Shown piece by piece: positions 52,541 to 61,615 of a DNA stretch of 64,000 bases. This DNA comes from Puniceibacterium sp. IMCC21224 (lineage in GTDB: Bacteria > Pseudomonadota > Alphaproteobacteria > Rhodobacterales > Rhodobacteraceae). A model generated the notes under the pieces. It saw only the letters and a list, made by a program, of their open reading frames with translations. It did not search any database and was not told the origin of the DNA. The translations under genes and the position numbers were made by a program. Positions within the stretch are counted from its first letter, which is position 1. Each line of letters begins with the position of its first letter. The DNA lies in contig NZ_LDPY01000003.1 in the NCBI RefSeq assembly GCF_001038505.1, forward strand, positions 1 to 64,000, read 5' to 3'.

Positions 52541-52814
52541 TTGATGATCGCGGACCGAGGTCATGTTCGCCACGCGTTCCGCGAAGCACTGAACGATCTC
52601 GGCATCAAAGCCTCGATCGGCGGGCGCAAAGACCGCAACATACCGGTCGAGGACGGGACGAAATGGCACAAGCCGCGCAAAAAGGTCGAGCGCATGTTCG
52701 ACCGCCTCAAGGACTGGCGATGTATCGCCACCAGCTTCGACCGATGCACACACGCTTTCACAAGCACATGTGCATCGCCGGGGCTGTCATCTTCTGGTCA
52801 TGAGCCCTGAGCCC
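52541..52814 (+). mobile_element. 3' remnant of an IS5-family element
   Basis: The frame keeps IADRGHVRHAFREALNDLGI and KKVERMFDRLKDWRCIATSF (catalytic Glu region) and, after a frameshift, the tail GAVIFWS. The adjacent TCATGAGCCCTGAGCC resembles the inverted repeat of the complete IS5 copy at 17059-17941. Its 5' half is lost. Confidence 0.82.
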
Positions 52815-52981
52815 GAAGCTCGGAGCACGCGGTCCGGCCTGTCGTCGCGCCGAAGATGTCGGCTACGATGGAGCTTCCCGGATTGAGAACGAACCCATGA
52901 CTTTCACTCAATCCTGTCTGAATGAAGATGTCCGCCTCAGAGTCATCCATCTGGCCGCTGATGCGGTACATATCGCTGACC

Positions 52982-53790
52982 GGCATTGCCAAGTTATCTT
53001 GGCGCGGCTTCAAGAAGCACGGTTCCCGCCTTCAGGCGATCATCTCGGCGGCATAGTCCGCCCAGAGGCAGAACGCGTCTGCCCGGGCGTGACGATAGGA
53101 GGCGGTCGTAAGGCTGTAGCGGCGAGGGCGGAAGATGGTGTTGATCTGGTCGTGTGCCGCGAGGAAGCGTTGCGCCTGTCGGGGCGACTTGAAGCCGCCC
53201 ATGATCTTTTCTCGTCGTCGCGTCGGCCTGTGACTGCCCTCGATCCGGTTGTTGAGCCCTTTGTGGGCTCGGTGATCGGCGCCCGGTACATAATGGACAA
53301 TCGGCTTGATGTAGCTGCGTAGCTTATCGGTGATGACAACCCTTGGCTGGCCGAACTGGGCAACCAGTCTGGCCATGAACCGCTTTGCAGCTTTGGCATT
53401 TCGGCGGGTCTGCACGAGAATATCGAGTGTATTGCCGTTAGCATCGACAGCGCGCCATAGCCAATGCTTCGCGCCACCGATCTGGATCACGACCTCGTCG
53501 AGGTGCCACTTGTCGTTCGGTCGCGGCCGGTCACGGCGGATGCACCCCGCAAAATGCGCACCAAACCGGTTGGCCCACAGGCGGATCGTTTCCCGGCTGA
53601 CCATCACACCACGCTCAGCCAGCAGATCCTCGACATCCGCCGTACTCAGCGCGAAACGATGATACGCCCAGACCGCATAGGCGATGATCTCACGAGGAAA
53701 GCGAAAGCCCTTCAGGCGCGGCATGGACGTCGGTATCTTCATGCATCAACCTGTAACCACCTCAGACCAGTCAAACAACTTGGCAATGCC
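52982..53790 (-). mobile_element. IS6-family insertion sequence
   Basis: The ends GGCATTGCCAAGTT(A/G)T at 52982 and, on the other strand, at 53790 form inverted repeats with 15 of the first 16 bases matching. They enclose an 809-bp element, the right size for IS6. No 8-bp target duplication is seen (CGCTGACC at the left, CGCCACAG at the right), which suggests that recombination between copies replaced one flank. Confidence 0.88.
53032..53742 (-). CDS. IS6-family transposase
   Basis: This 236-residue transposase has the HTH part ([18 protein letters not shown]), then the DDE core: first D in [13 protein letters not shown], second in [14 protein letters not shown], and E in [20 protein letters not shown]. 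It occupies most of an element with clear inverted repeats and appears intact. Confidence 0.93.
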   Translation of the reverse strand: MKIPTSMPRLKGFRFPREIIAYAVWAYHRFALSTADVEDLLAERGVMVSRETIRLWANRFGAHFAGCIRRDRPRPNDKWHLDEVVIQIGGAKHWLWRAVDANGNTLDILVQTRRNAKAAKRFMARLVAQFGQPRVVITDKLRSYIKPIVHYVPGADHRAHKGLNNRIEGSHRPTRRREKIMGGFKSPRQAQRFLAAHDQINTIFRPRRYSLTTASYRHARADAFCLWADYAAEMIA

Positions 53791-53938
53791 CGCCACAGCC
53801 CCAGCTTTCGTCTCGCATCATCCAGGCTGTCGAATATCTTCTCGTTCAAGCACTCGTCGCGCAGGCCGCCATTGAATGACCCGATAAAACCGTTCTGCAT
53901 GGGCTTGCCTGGCGCGATGTAGTGCCAATCGACATCTT
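53791..53938 (-). pseudogene. Remnant of an IS3-family OrfB transposase
   Basis: The minus strand reads [20 protein letters not shown], then [18 protein letters not shown], the stretch holding the catalytic Glu region (NGFxxSFNGxLRDE). It breaks off at the IS6 end. Only about 49 residues remain. Confidence 0.75.
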
Positions 53939-53977
53939 ACATGCGCCTTGGTAAAATTCCCTGTCAGATCAGCAAAC

Positions 53978-54829
53978 TCAACCGAGGTCGCTGTTTTGAA
54001 AGATATCGACGATCTCATTCGTTATGGCCCGAACCCCGGGGTGCAGCAGCACATCACGGTGGACCAGTAGTGAGGCTTCACGGGTCGTACGGAATCCCAG
54101 ACCTGTCAGTTCCAGAAGTTGAGGGATCGTACTGCCCAGAAAGCGCGGCAGTAAGGCGACCCCCCATCCAAGTTGGGCTGCACGGGCCATTGATAGAAAA
54201 TCGCCTGTTCGCATGACCACTCGGTTTTGCCCGATTATCTTTTCGAGCGCTTGTGCAAGCGATTGCGCTCGGGAAAGCTCATCAAAACCGATGTAATGAA
54301 GGTCGGTGGTCGGGCATGCACCCCACTCTGCTGTTCCGAATAGCTTGTATTCGATCTTCCCGAGGCTTCGGGTCATTAGCTCAGACATTGCTGGCGGGAC
54401 GAGCCGGATAGCAATGTCTGCCTCATTTCGATTCAGGTTGCTTAGCTCCGTAGACGCCTGAATTTCCAGTGCCAGATTAGGGTATCGCGCCATCACCTTA
54501 TGCAGGCCGGGAACAAGGACATGGCTGGCCAGCATGGGTGGGACAGAGACGCGTACCCGGCCCGTCAGATCATCGAGGCCAGCCGCGGTTCGCGCAAGTC
54601 CAAGCGCTTTTTCTTCCAATGCACAGGCCTGATCATACAGCGCAAGGGCCTGTGGTGTCGCAACCCAAGACCGCGGCAGCCTCTTGAATAATTTTAGCCT
54701 GACGGACGTTTCAAGCTGACCAATCCGTCGCGATACAGTCGAGTGCTCCACACCCAAATCCCGCGCCGCCGCCGATAGCGTTCCGCTGCGGTAAAGAGCA
54801 AGAAAATACCTGATGTCGTCCCACTGCAT
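53978..54829 (-). CDS. LysR-family transcriptional regulator
   Basis: This 283-residue protein starts MQWDDIRYFLALYRSGTLSA and has the usual HTH (ARDLGVEHSTVSRRIGQLE) and effector domain. It is divergent from the ADH-NTF2 operon, with an 81-bp gap, and probably activates it. The class resembles regulators of single oxidoreductase genes. Confidence 0.9.
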   Translation of the reverse strand: MQWDDIRYFLALYRSGTLSAAARDLGVEHSTVSRRIGQLETSVRLKLFKRLPRSWVATPQALALYDQACALEEKALGLARTAAGLDDLTGRVRVSVPPMLASHVLVPGLHKVMARYPNLALEIQASTELSNLNRNEADIAIRLVPPAMSELMTRSLGKIEYKLFGTAEWGACPTTDLHYIGFDELSRAQSLAQALEKIIGQNRVVMRTGDFLSMARAAQLGWGVALLPRFLGSTIPQLLELTGLGFRTTREASLLVHRDVLLHPGVRAITNEIVDIFQNSDLG

Positions 54830-54910
54830 GATGTTCCGATCATTTTTGCACAGATGACACGAATATTTTTGGAATTACGTGCATTGGCAAGCTGAAATAT
54901 AAACCTTAGT

Positions 54911-55951
54911 ATGAAAAGTATTGCTCAATATTCCGCCCGGACCGCCTATGATCCTCAATGTTTTGTGGACGTTGATCTTCCTGACCCAATCCCCGGGGAC
55001 TTTGACCTGCTCGTCGAGATTGAGGCCGTGTCCGTCAATCCTGCCGATGCCCGTGTCCGGATGCGCAAAACTGATGACGGGCACCCGAAGATTCTCGGCT
55101 ACGATGCGGCTGGTCGCGTTCGCGCCGTTGGCTCCGCCGTCAAGGGGTTTTCACCGGGTGATCTTGTCTGGTATGCGGGCGACCTCGATCGCGCAGGCAC
55201 AAATGCCGAATTGCATCTGGTAGACCACCGAATTGCCGCGCACCGGCCAGGATCGCTGAGCGCGTCAGAGGCGGCATCCCTGCCTCTCACCTTACTCACC
55301 GCTTGGGAATTGCTGATCGACAAGATGGGGCTGAAGCCCGATCAACCACGACACCATGAAAGCATCCTCATTATCAATGGCGCGGGTGGTACAGGGTCGA
55401 TGATGATTCAGATCGCCAGACTGGTTCCGGGATTGACAGTTATCGCGACAGCATCTCGTCCAGAGACCAAGTCATGGTGCGAAAATATGGGCGCGCATCA
55501 TGTGCTCGATCACCGTGCAGACATGGCCGCGCAACTCGACCAGCTCGGTATCGAGACTGTTGATCAAATCGTATTGCTCGCTGCACCTGATAAGCATTTC
55601 CCAACAGCTGCAGGAATTGTCGCCCCGTTTGGCGCGATTGGATGCATTGTTCCGTTTGATAATCCGCCAGACATGAATCTGCTCATGGGTAAAAGCGCCA
55701 GCTTTCACTGGGAGTTCATGTTTGCACGCCCCAGATTGGGCGGAGAAAAATCAGCGCGCCAGGGCGAAATCCTGACGACTGCGACCGATCTAGTACAGTC
55801 CGGCCGCCTACGCAGCACGCTTGCACGAACCTTGTCGCCGCTTTCAAGCGAGACGGTTCGTACTGCCCACGAATTGATCGAGAGCGGTCAAACCATCGGC
55901 AAAATTGCCATCACGAAAAATCTGATAAATCAGGAGAACAAAAATGACTAA
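54911..55951 (+). CDS. Zinc-type alcohol dehydrogenase/quinone reductase family protein
   Basis: This 346-residue medium-chain dehydrogenase has a GroES-like N domain (VDLPDPIPGDFDLLVEIEAV, NPADARVRMRKTDDG, ILGYDAAGRVRAVG) and a Rossmann domain with INGAGGTGSMMIQIARLVPG. It lacks the Cys/His zinc set and matches the zinc-independent 'zinc-binding ADH family' (ZADH/quinone reductase) enzymes. Its end overlaps the NTF2 gene start. It is the intact relative of the truncated gene at 33257-33859. No clear ribosome-binding site precedes the ATG. Confidence 0.88.
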   Translation: MKSIAQYSARTAYDPQCFVDVDLPDPIPGDFDLLVEIEAVSVNPADARVRMRKTDDGHPKILGYDAAGRVRAVGSAVKGFSPGDLVWYAGDLDRAGTNAELHLVDHRIAAHRPGSLSASEAASLPLTLLTAWELLIDKMGLKPDQPRHHESILIINGAGGTGSMMIQIARLVPGLTVIATASRPETKSWCENMGAHHVLDHRADMAAQLDQLGIETVDQIVLLAAPDKHFPTAAGIVAPFGAIGCIVPFDNPPDMNLLMGKSASFHWEFMFARPRLGGEKSARQGEILTTATDLVQSGRLRSTLARTLSPLSSETVRTAHELIESGQTIGKIAITKNLINQENKND

Positions 55952-56345
55952 CCTCGAAATCGTTCAGGCCTTCCTTGGGCATATCTTCTCGGGCGAAATG
56001 GACGAGGCACTCGCGCTGGTGTCCGATGACGCGACATTCATTTCAGTTAGCCCGCTTGCAAACGAGCAAAATCCCATGCTCGGAACCTTCAAAGGGAAAT
56101 CGGGCGCGGTAGCATTCTTTACAGCATTTGGGGAAGTACTTGAAGCTGGCGACTTCACGGTGACCGATGCATTCGGAGATGGTCGCCATGTCGCTATGTA
56201 CGGGCATTTCAAACACATAGTTCGTACCACGGGTAAGCCTTACCCAAGCGATTGGGCCATGATTACGCAGGTGGTGGACGGCTTGCTGACATACTACCAC
56301 TTCTATGAGGACAGCGCAGCCCTGAACGAGGCTTCGGTAGCTTAA
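55944..56345 (+). CDS. NTF2/SnoaL-like protein
   Basis: This 133-residue protein has the NTF2-like pattern: VQAFLGHIFSGEMDEALALV, NPMLGTFKGKSGAVAFFTAF and MITQVVDGLLTYYHFYEDS. It starts inside the ADH gene (8-bp overlap), with GGAGAAC before the ATG. The same ADH-NTF2 order and overlap occur at 32844-33859. It probably binds a small substrate, perhaps the ADH product. Confidence 0.85.
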   Translation: MTNLEIVQAFLGHIFSGEMDEALALVSDDATFISVSPLANEQNPMLGTFKGKSGAVAFFTAFGEVLEAGDFTVTDAFGDGRHVAMYGHFKHIVRTTGKPYPSDWAMITQVVDGLLTYYHFYEDSAALNEASVA

Positions 56346-56477
56346 CTAAGCGCCTAAAGGACTTGAACTTCGTTCCAGTATTCGTATTGCCGAACAGGCC
56401 TCGGCAATGCGAACATCTTGCAGTTTGCCAAAGAAACGACTCCGCCAGAACCTCTTGAGAATGACGAAGATCTCGGA

Positions 56478-56977
56478 ATGAGCGATGCAATGAAGCCCCT
56501 GATTTTCGCTGCATCCGAGGGTCCGCTGTCGCGTGCCCAAGCAGAGGAGGCCTTTGGCTATTTGTTCGAAGGTGCCGCAACGCCTGCTCAAGTCGGCGGT
56601 TTTCTGATGGCGTTGCGCGCACGGGGCGAGTCCGTGTCCGAATACGCCGCTGCCGCAGCCGTCATGCGCGCCCACTGCGTCTCGGTGAATGCGCCAGAAG
56701 GTGCAATAGATATTGTAGGGACCGGGGGCGACGGGAAACATACGCTGAATATCTCAACCGCGACTGTCTTTGTTGTAGCTGGGGCTGGTGTCCCCGTAGC
56801 CAAACATGGCAATCGCAATGTCTCGTCCATGTCGGGTACGGTAGATGTACAATCGGCACTCGGCATTAATACGATGGTTGGGCCAGAAGTCATCGAACGC
56901 GCAATTATTGAGGCAGGCATTGGTTTCATGATGGCCTCGATGCATCACCCAGCGATGAAACATGTGGCGCCAATCCG
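56478..56977 (+). pseudogene. trpD: 5' part of anthranilate phosphoribosyltransferase
   Basis: The N-terminal 166 residues are Trp[57 protein letters not shown] with the PRPP-binding motif, [17 protein letters not shown] and [14 protein letters not shown]. After that the homology stops near 56977, where the sequence continues into a reversed sbcC fragment. The C-terminal half, including the magnesium site, is missing, so this copy is dead. Confidence 0.9.
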
Positions 56978-57340
56978 TTTGCAGCCTCCAAAATCTGGTC
57001 GAACATCGCGCCTATTGCGAATGTCTCCAGGGTCAGTCTTTGCGAATTCTGCCCGTTCACCAGCGCTGCTAGACCGCGCAGCGGGCCGGATGCCGCTTCC
57101 GCTTCTTCAAGCTTGCGCAGCGTCTCTTCCATCCCCTTTCTAAGCCGATCCAGATGATCGACATGGCCCTGAGCGGCGACGCGTTCTTCGGTTGCGTTGC
57201 CGAGCGCCTCGCCATGGGTTTGGTGCGTTTCTCGTAGCGCTTCGAGATCAGGCCAGGACATCCCTTCGATCGCAGAGGCGGCATCTGTGGCTGAATCAGA
57301 CGCACTCTTGTGCTCGCGCCGGTATGTCTCGACGGTTTCC
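56978..57340 (-). pseudogene. sbcC: Internal fragment of the SbcC-type nuclease subunit
   Basis: The minus strand keeps a coiled-coil and head region: [40 protein letters not shown] and [17 protein letters not shown], the last being the strongly conserved SbcC stretch before the C-terminal ATPase motifs. Both ends are broken, one into trpD and one into istB. It is a remnant only. Confidence 0.85.
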
Positions 57341-57865
57341 CTAGCCCAGCTCGTCAAGGATCACGAGGTCGAGCTTGGTAAGGCCTTCTGCAAGCTGCCC
57401 AGTTTTGCCCTTGGCCTTTTCTTGTTCAAGCGCGTTGACCAGTTCGATGGTCGAGAAGAAGCGAACCTTTCGGCGATGATGTTCGACGGCCTGCACGCCA
57501 AGGGCTGTGGCTGCATGGGTTTTGCCCGTTCCTGGGCCACCAATCAGCACGACGTTTTGCGCCCCATCCATGAACTCGCATTTGTGCAACTGGCGCAAGG
57601 TTGCCTCGTTGATCTCGCTGGCGGCAAAATCAAAGCCTGAGAGATCCTTGTAAGCTGGGAAGCGCGCAGCCTTCATGTGATAGGCAATAGATCGCACCTC
57701 GCGCTCGGCCAATTCGGCTTTGAGCAATTGCGACAGGATCGGCACCGCCGCTTCAAAAGCGGGCGCCCCCTGTTCCATCAGGTCGGTGACAGCTTGTGCT
57801 AGACCATACATCTTCAGGCTGCGGAGCATGATGATGATTGCGCCACTTGCAGGATCATGACGCAT
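57341..57865 (-). pseudogene. istB: istB ATPase gene, 3'-truncated
   Basis: About 174 residues of IstB remain: MRHDPASGAIIIMLRSLKMY, KDLSGFDFAASEINEATLRQ, the Walker A GGPGTGKTHAATAL, and the Walker B LVILDELG where it is cut. IstB proteins are normally about 250 residues. The break joins the sbcC fragment, so the left end of the IS21 element is lost. The start overlaps the istA stop. Confidence 0.88.
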
Positions 57866-59500
57866 GGCGACCTCCGGCTGTTTGGGCACGCAGGCCATCA
57901 TAGCGTTCGACATTGGCTTTGGGTTCGAGGCGCAGGATCAAGGCTTGCGGTGTGTCGATATCTGGGCCGCCAATGGTCTTGCCGTCCACCAAGCGGTGCA
58001 GCAGGTTCAGCACATGGGTTTTGGTTGCCACGCCTTCGGTCAATGCCATTTCCACAGCGGCCAACACATCTTGTTCATCGTGATGCAGAACCAAGGCCAA
58101 AATGTCGGCCATCTCGCGATCGCCACCGGGCCTTCGTAGCATCAAGTCCTGCAACTGCTTAAACGCCTGGGGTAATTCCGTGAACGGCGCACCGTTACGC
58201 AGGGCACCAGGTTTGCGCTGGATGACGGCCAGATAGTGCCTCCAGTCATAAATCGTGCGCGGCAATTGCTTGTGTGAGCGGTCAATGAAGCGCGGATGTT
58301 CGCATAACACTTGCCCTTCGGTGGCGACAACGAGCCGGTCAGGATAAACCCGCAAACTGACAGGGCGGTTCGCAAAGGACGCCGGAACACTGTAGCGATT
58401 GCGCTCGAAGTTGATCAAGCAGGTGGGCGAGACGCGTTTGCTATGTTCGACAAAACCATCGAAGGCGCAGGGCAATGGCATCAATGCCGCCTGTTCGTCG
58501 GCCCAAACATCAGCAATACTGCCGACCAACCCACCATGCGGAATCTCATGCCACATCTCCATGCAGCGCTGCTCCAACCAATCATTTAGCGCATCGAGAT
58601 TGGGGAACTCCGGCATAGGCTGCCAAAACCGATGCCGAGCGTCACGAACGTTTTTCTCAACCTGACCCTTCTCCCATCCCGCCGCAGGGTTGCAGAACTC
58701 TGGCCCAAACACATAGTGATTGGTCATGGCCAAAAAGCGCATGTTGATTTGCCGTTCTTTGCCACGCCCGACACGGTCAACCGCAGTGCGCATATTGTCG
58801 TAGATCCCGCGCTCTGGAACGCCGCCGAATACACGGAAGCCATGCCAATGGGCATCAAACAACATCTCGTGGGTTTGCAGCAAATAAGCGCGGACCACAA
58901 AAGCCCGACTGTGCGACAGCTTGATATGGGCGACCTGTAGCTTCGTGCGCTCACCAGCCAAGACCGCAAAATCCTCGCTCCAATCGAATTGGAACGCTTC
59001 GCCAGGGCGGAAAGTCAAAGGCATAAAGGTGCCGCGCCCCGTCGTTTGGCTTTCTTGCTGCCGATCCAATCGCCAGTCACGGGCAAACGCTGCGACCCGA
59101 TTGTAGGACCCAGTGTAGCCCAGCTTCACCAAATCCTCATGCAGCTGCTTCGCTGTTCGCCGTTGCTTGCGCGACTTCCCAGCTTCAGTTTTTAACCATC
59201 CGGCCAATTTGTCGGCAAAAAGATCAAGCTTGCTCTGCCGATCTGGCGTCGTGAACTGCGGCTCAATCGTGCCCGCGTTCAAATGCTTGGTGATCGTATT
59301 GCGCGACAAACCAGTCCGGCGCGAAATCTCCCGTATCGATAGCTTCTCGCGCAAAGACATGCGGCGAATTATGTTCAAAAGTCCCATGTGTATCACTCCA
59401 TTGCTCCCCGTGGCGCAGCGCGCTGGGGGAAGGGTCACATGGCTCAATTCTCAGTGGAAATTATTCGCTAAACCGGCTCACTTCTAAGTGGAAATCAACA
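57345..59500 (-). mobile_element. IS21-family element, right end complete, left end deleted
   Basis: istA and truncated istB are followed at the right end by two terminal repeats, CTCAATTCTCAGTGGAAAT (59443-) and CTCACTTCTAAGTGGAAAT (59477-), and a CA terminus near 59500. The left end with its repeats is missing at the istB/sbcC junction. The flanks (sbcC' at left, tniQ' at right) are unrelated, so a deletion rather than a simple insertion shaped this place. Confidence 0.88.
57855..59387 (-). CDS. istA: IstA transposase of an IS21-family element
   Basis: This 510-residue protein has an N-terminal HTH (MSLREKLSIREISRRTGLSR, then NTITKHLNAG) and an rve-type DDE core: first D in FQFDWSEDFAVLAG, second in YDNMRTAVDR, Glu near KGQVEKNVRD. 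The end carries the IstA C-domain. I chose ATG 59387, 8 nt after GGAG. The frame opens 20 codons earlier. It is intact in sequence but lacks a complete IstB partner in this copy. Confidence 0.92.
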   Translation of the reverse strand: MGLLNIIRRMSLREKLSIREISRRTGLSRNTITKHLNAGTIEPQFTTPDRQSKLDLFADKLAGWLKTEAGKSRKQRRTAKQLHEDLVKLGYTGSYNRVAAFARDWRLDRQQESQTTGRGTFMPLTFRPGEAFQFDWSEDFAVLAGERTKLQVAHIKLSHSRAFVVRAYLLQTHEMLFDAHWHGFRVFGGVPERGIYDNMRTAVDRVGRGKERQINMRFLAMTNHYVFGPEFCNPAAGWEKGQVEKNVRDARHRFWQPMPEFPNLDALNDWLEQRCMEMWHEIPHGGLVGSIADVWADEQAALMPLPCAFDGFVEHSKRVSPTCLINFERNRYSVPASFANRPVSLRVYPDRLVVATEGQVLCEHPRFIDRSHKQLPRTIYDWRHYLAVIQRKPGALRNGAPFTELPQAFKQLQDLMLRRPGGDREMADILALVLHHDEQDVLAAVEMALTEGVATKTHVLNLLHRLVDGKTIGGPDIDTPQALILRLEPKANVERYDGLRAQTAGGRHAS

Positions 59501-59501
59501 C

Positions 59502-59981
59502 CTTGCGCTAAGGCACTGGCGGCGGGCATGGGCATTCGATTGCCAGATTTGCGGCACAAGGCTTCTTTCGATCTTCGCCATTCCACATGGCGAGCTCGCG
59601 TCCGAAAAGCTGCTCCGCCGCGCTCGCCGCGGGGCAGGGCATCTCGAACTCGCGATTGCGTCCAACAGTGCCGCCCACTTCCGGCGTGCCATGCGGGCAG
59701 TCACCTTTGCCATGGCACTCAAGACTGTCCGTGGGGATAAGGCATTCGCACTGCAGCACCCCAGACCAGGCGTCAGGATCTTCTGCCTTGCCGCCATCGC
59801 TGCGGCTCAGGCACATCCTCTTATCAAAGCGGCGATGTTCAGCCGCAGTATCGACGGATTTGCAAGAGCCGCGTTACTGCGTACCTATGGAAAGGAGCCC
59901 CGTTTGCTTACTGCAGTTGATCAAATAGTGAAACAAAACCTGAGAAGCGCGCTGCTTATGGACGCAGAATCTCACATTTAA
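59502..59981 (+). pseudogene. 5'-truncated TniQ-like protein
   Basis: The open frame enters directly from the IS21 end and runs to TAA at 59979-59981 with HWRRAWAFDCQICGTRLLSI, RRAMRAVTFAMALKTVRGDK and AFALQHPRPGVRIFCLAAIA. The C-x-x-C zinc-finger feature (CQIC) followed by a helical tail fits the TniQ family of transposition proteins. The start is missing. The assignment is by feel of the motif and is uncertain. Confidence 0.45.
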
Positions 59982-60151
59982 GGGTAAGAAATAGCCTCCA
60001 GCGCGCGCCATCTCGGATTTAAGAACAACGCGACAGGCATTCTATGACTTTGAATTCACTCACAGTAACCCTGCATCCACACATTTATTATGTTCATTTT
60101 GTAGAGTTTGAATAATCAATCTTGGCATTTTATTGCCCTTACGACTCCGGT

Positions 60152-60417
60152 GCATGGAATAACAAAGCCTTGGGGGCGAAGACGACTTATATCGGATCAA
60201 GATCACCTTGGGGAAACGGATAAAGCGATAGCTTCATCGCTCGTTTCAGAGACGAACTGCTTAACTGAGAGGTCTTTAATTGCCTACGCGAAGTCCAAAT
60301 TATTATCGAGGAGTGGAGAAAGCACTACAACACCAAATGACCGACAGCGCGTTTGGCTAGCGCCCACCGGCGTCAGAAACCATCATCCTGATGGACCAGA
60401 CGCCAATCATGCACTGA
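60152..60417 (+). pseudogene. Decayed IS3-family OrfB C-terminus
   Basis: The plus strand gives ALGAKTTYIGSRSPWGNG, a stop, SDSFIARFRDELLN, a stop, EVFNCLREVQIIIEEWRKHY and, after a frameshift, RPPASETIILMDQTPIMH. This is the last 90 residues of an IS3 transposase with several in-frame stops and one frameshift. The region 59982-60557 contains nothing else recognised. Confidence 0.82.
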
Positions 60418-60557
60418 TATTCAGAGGTGACCACTCAAGTGGAGCTGATCAAGAGTAAGATCAAAAAACACATGTTTCCTTGATTGAAGTGTTGCTGGAT
60501 GGGCCGCTAGAAGGCAAACCTTCAACTCCACGAGGTTGTCTAATCGCGGCCCTCCGG

Positions 60558-61184
60558 TCAAGTGCCACTTTCTTCCTTCCCGGCATTTTCAAGCAGATCA
60601 CGGCCTGCGGTCTTCAAAGAACCATCGGCATGCAAGTAGTGGTATAGGGTTGAGGGCCTGATCTCTCCGAGTTCCTTGCATATATCCGGTATGGATCTAG
60701 TGCTGTCGGCCATGAGGTGCTTTGCGTATCGCAGCTTGTCAGCAGTCATGATCCTAGGCCGCCCGCCCTTGCGTCCCCGTGCGCGCGCAGCGACTAAGCC
60801 TTCGTTCACCCTTTGGCGGATGATGTTGCGCTCCATTTCAGCAAAAGCGGCCTGAATCTGAAGGAAAGCGCGCCCTGTCGGGGTTGTCGTGTCCATCGGT
60901 GCATTCAGCGCCCGGAACGCAACGCCCCGTGCAGCCAGTTGATCGATGAGAGTGATCAGCTCGCCCGCAAGCCGCCCGAGCCGGTCGAGATCAAGCACCA
61001 CAAGCACGTCGTCCTTACGCAAAAAGTCCAGACAAGCCGAAAGACCGGGGCGCTCGGCTTTCGCGCCGGAGGCACGATCCTCGAATATCCGCTCGCATCC
61101 GGCAGCGTTGAGGGCGTCAAGCTGGCGGTCGAGCACCTGCACGCCCTCTATGGTCGAAATCCGAGCGTAGCCGATCAGTCCCAT
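60558..61184 (-). CDS. Serine recombinase (resolvase/invertase family)
   Basis: This 208-residue protein has the catalytic start GLIGYARISTIEGVQVLDRQ with the active Ser in the YARxS motif, ASGAKAERPGLSACLDFLRK, VLDLDRLGRLAGEL and the long helix QAAFAEMERNIIRQRVNEGL. A C-terminal HTH (DICKELGEIRPSTLYHYL) binds the res site. GAAGGAGACGG precedes ATG 61184. It is the size of a Tn3-type TnpR or plasmid resolvase. No tnpA is in the window. Confidence 0.9.
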   Translation of the reverse strand: MGLIGYARISTIEGVQVLDRQLDALNAAGCERIFEDRASGAKAERPGLSACLDFLRKDDVLVVLDLDRLGRLAGELITLIDQLAARGVAFRALNAPMDTTTPTGRAFLQIQAAFAEMERNIIRQRVNEGLVAARARGRKGGRPRIMTADKLRYAKHLMADSTRSIPDICKELGEIRPSTLYHYLHADGSLKTAGRDLLENAGKEESGT

Positions 61185-61615
61185 GGCCGTCTCCTTCGAA
61201 GAGATCACGATAAACCTATTTCCGTTTCAAGTTTTCGGCAATTGATTTATATGGTGTTTTCGTAGACCGCTGATCGCTAATATCAGGCGCCAGCCTGAAC
61301 CGGTAGCATGTCACGACAAACATGCGTTTTTCACAGGTCCTACCGCAGCAATGGGACGCCTTGCCACCTTATGTAGAGATGCGAAGTGCATGGCCGGGGT
61401 CAGGGTTGTCTACGCGGTCAACCCACAAGCTGCCGCACGATGAAGTTCGAGACGGGCCCCGCTATGTCTCGAAGCGCAATTCGCCGTTGGACGATTGCAG
61501 CGCGCGTATCGCGGTGGCCCTCATGTCTCACGTCCCGGTGGACGCACCCGCAGCTTACAGGCAGCGGATCTCTTGGTAGGTGCCTACATGGCTATCACCT
61601 GTTTTCTCTCTTGGC
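61185..61615. other. Intergenic region with nothing recognised
   Basis: 431 bp separate the resolvase start and the end of the IS110 transposase gene. Short overlapping open frames on the plus strand (61322-61719) have no family resemblance. The first 100 bp upstream of the resolvase could hold its res site, but I could not define the repeats. Confidence 0.35.

Noticed and set aside
59691..59981. Treating the ORF starting at ATG 59691 as an independent gene
   Set aside because: The frame is open upstream to the IS21 border and the upstream part has the C-x-x-C feature, so it is better read as a truncated larger protein.
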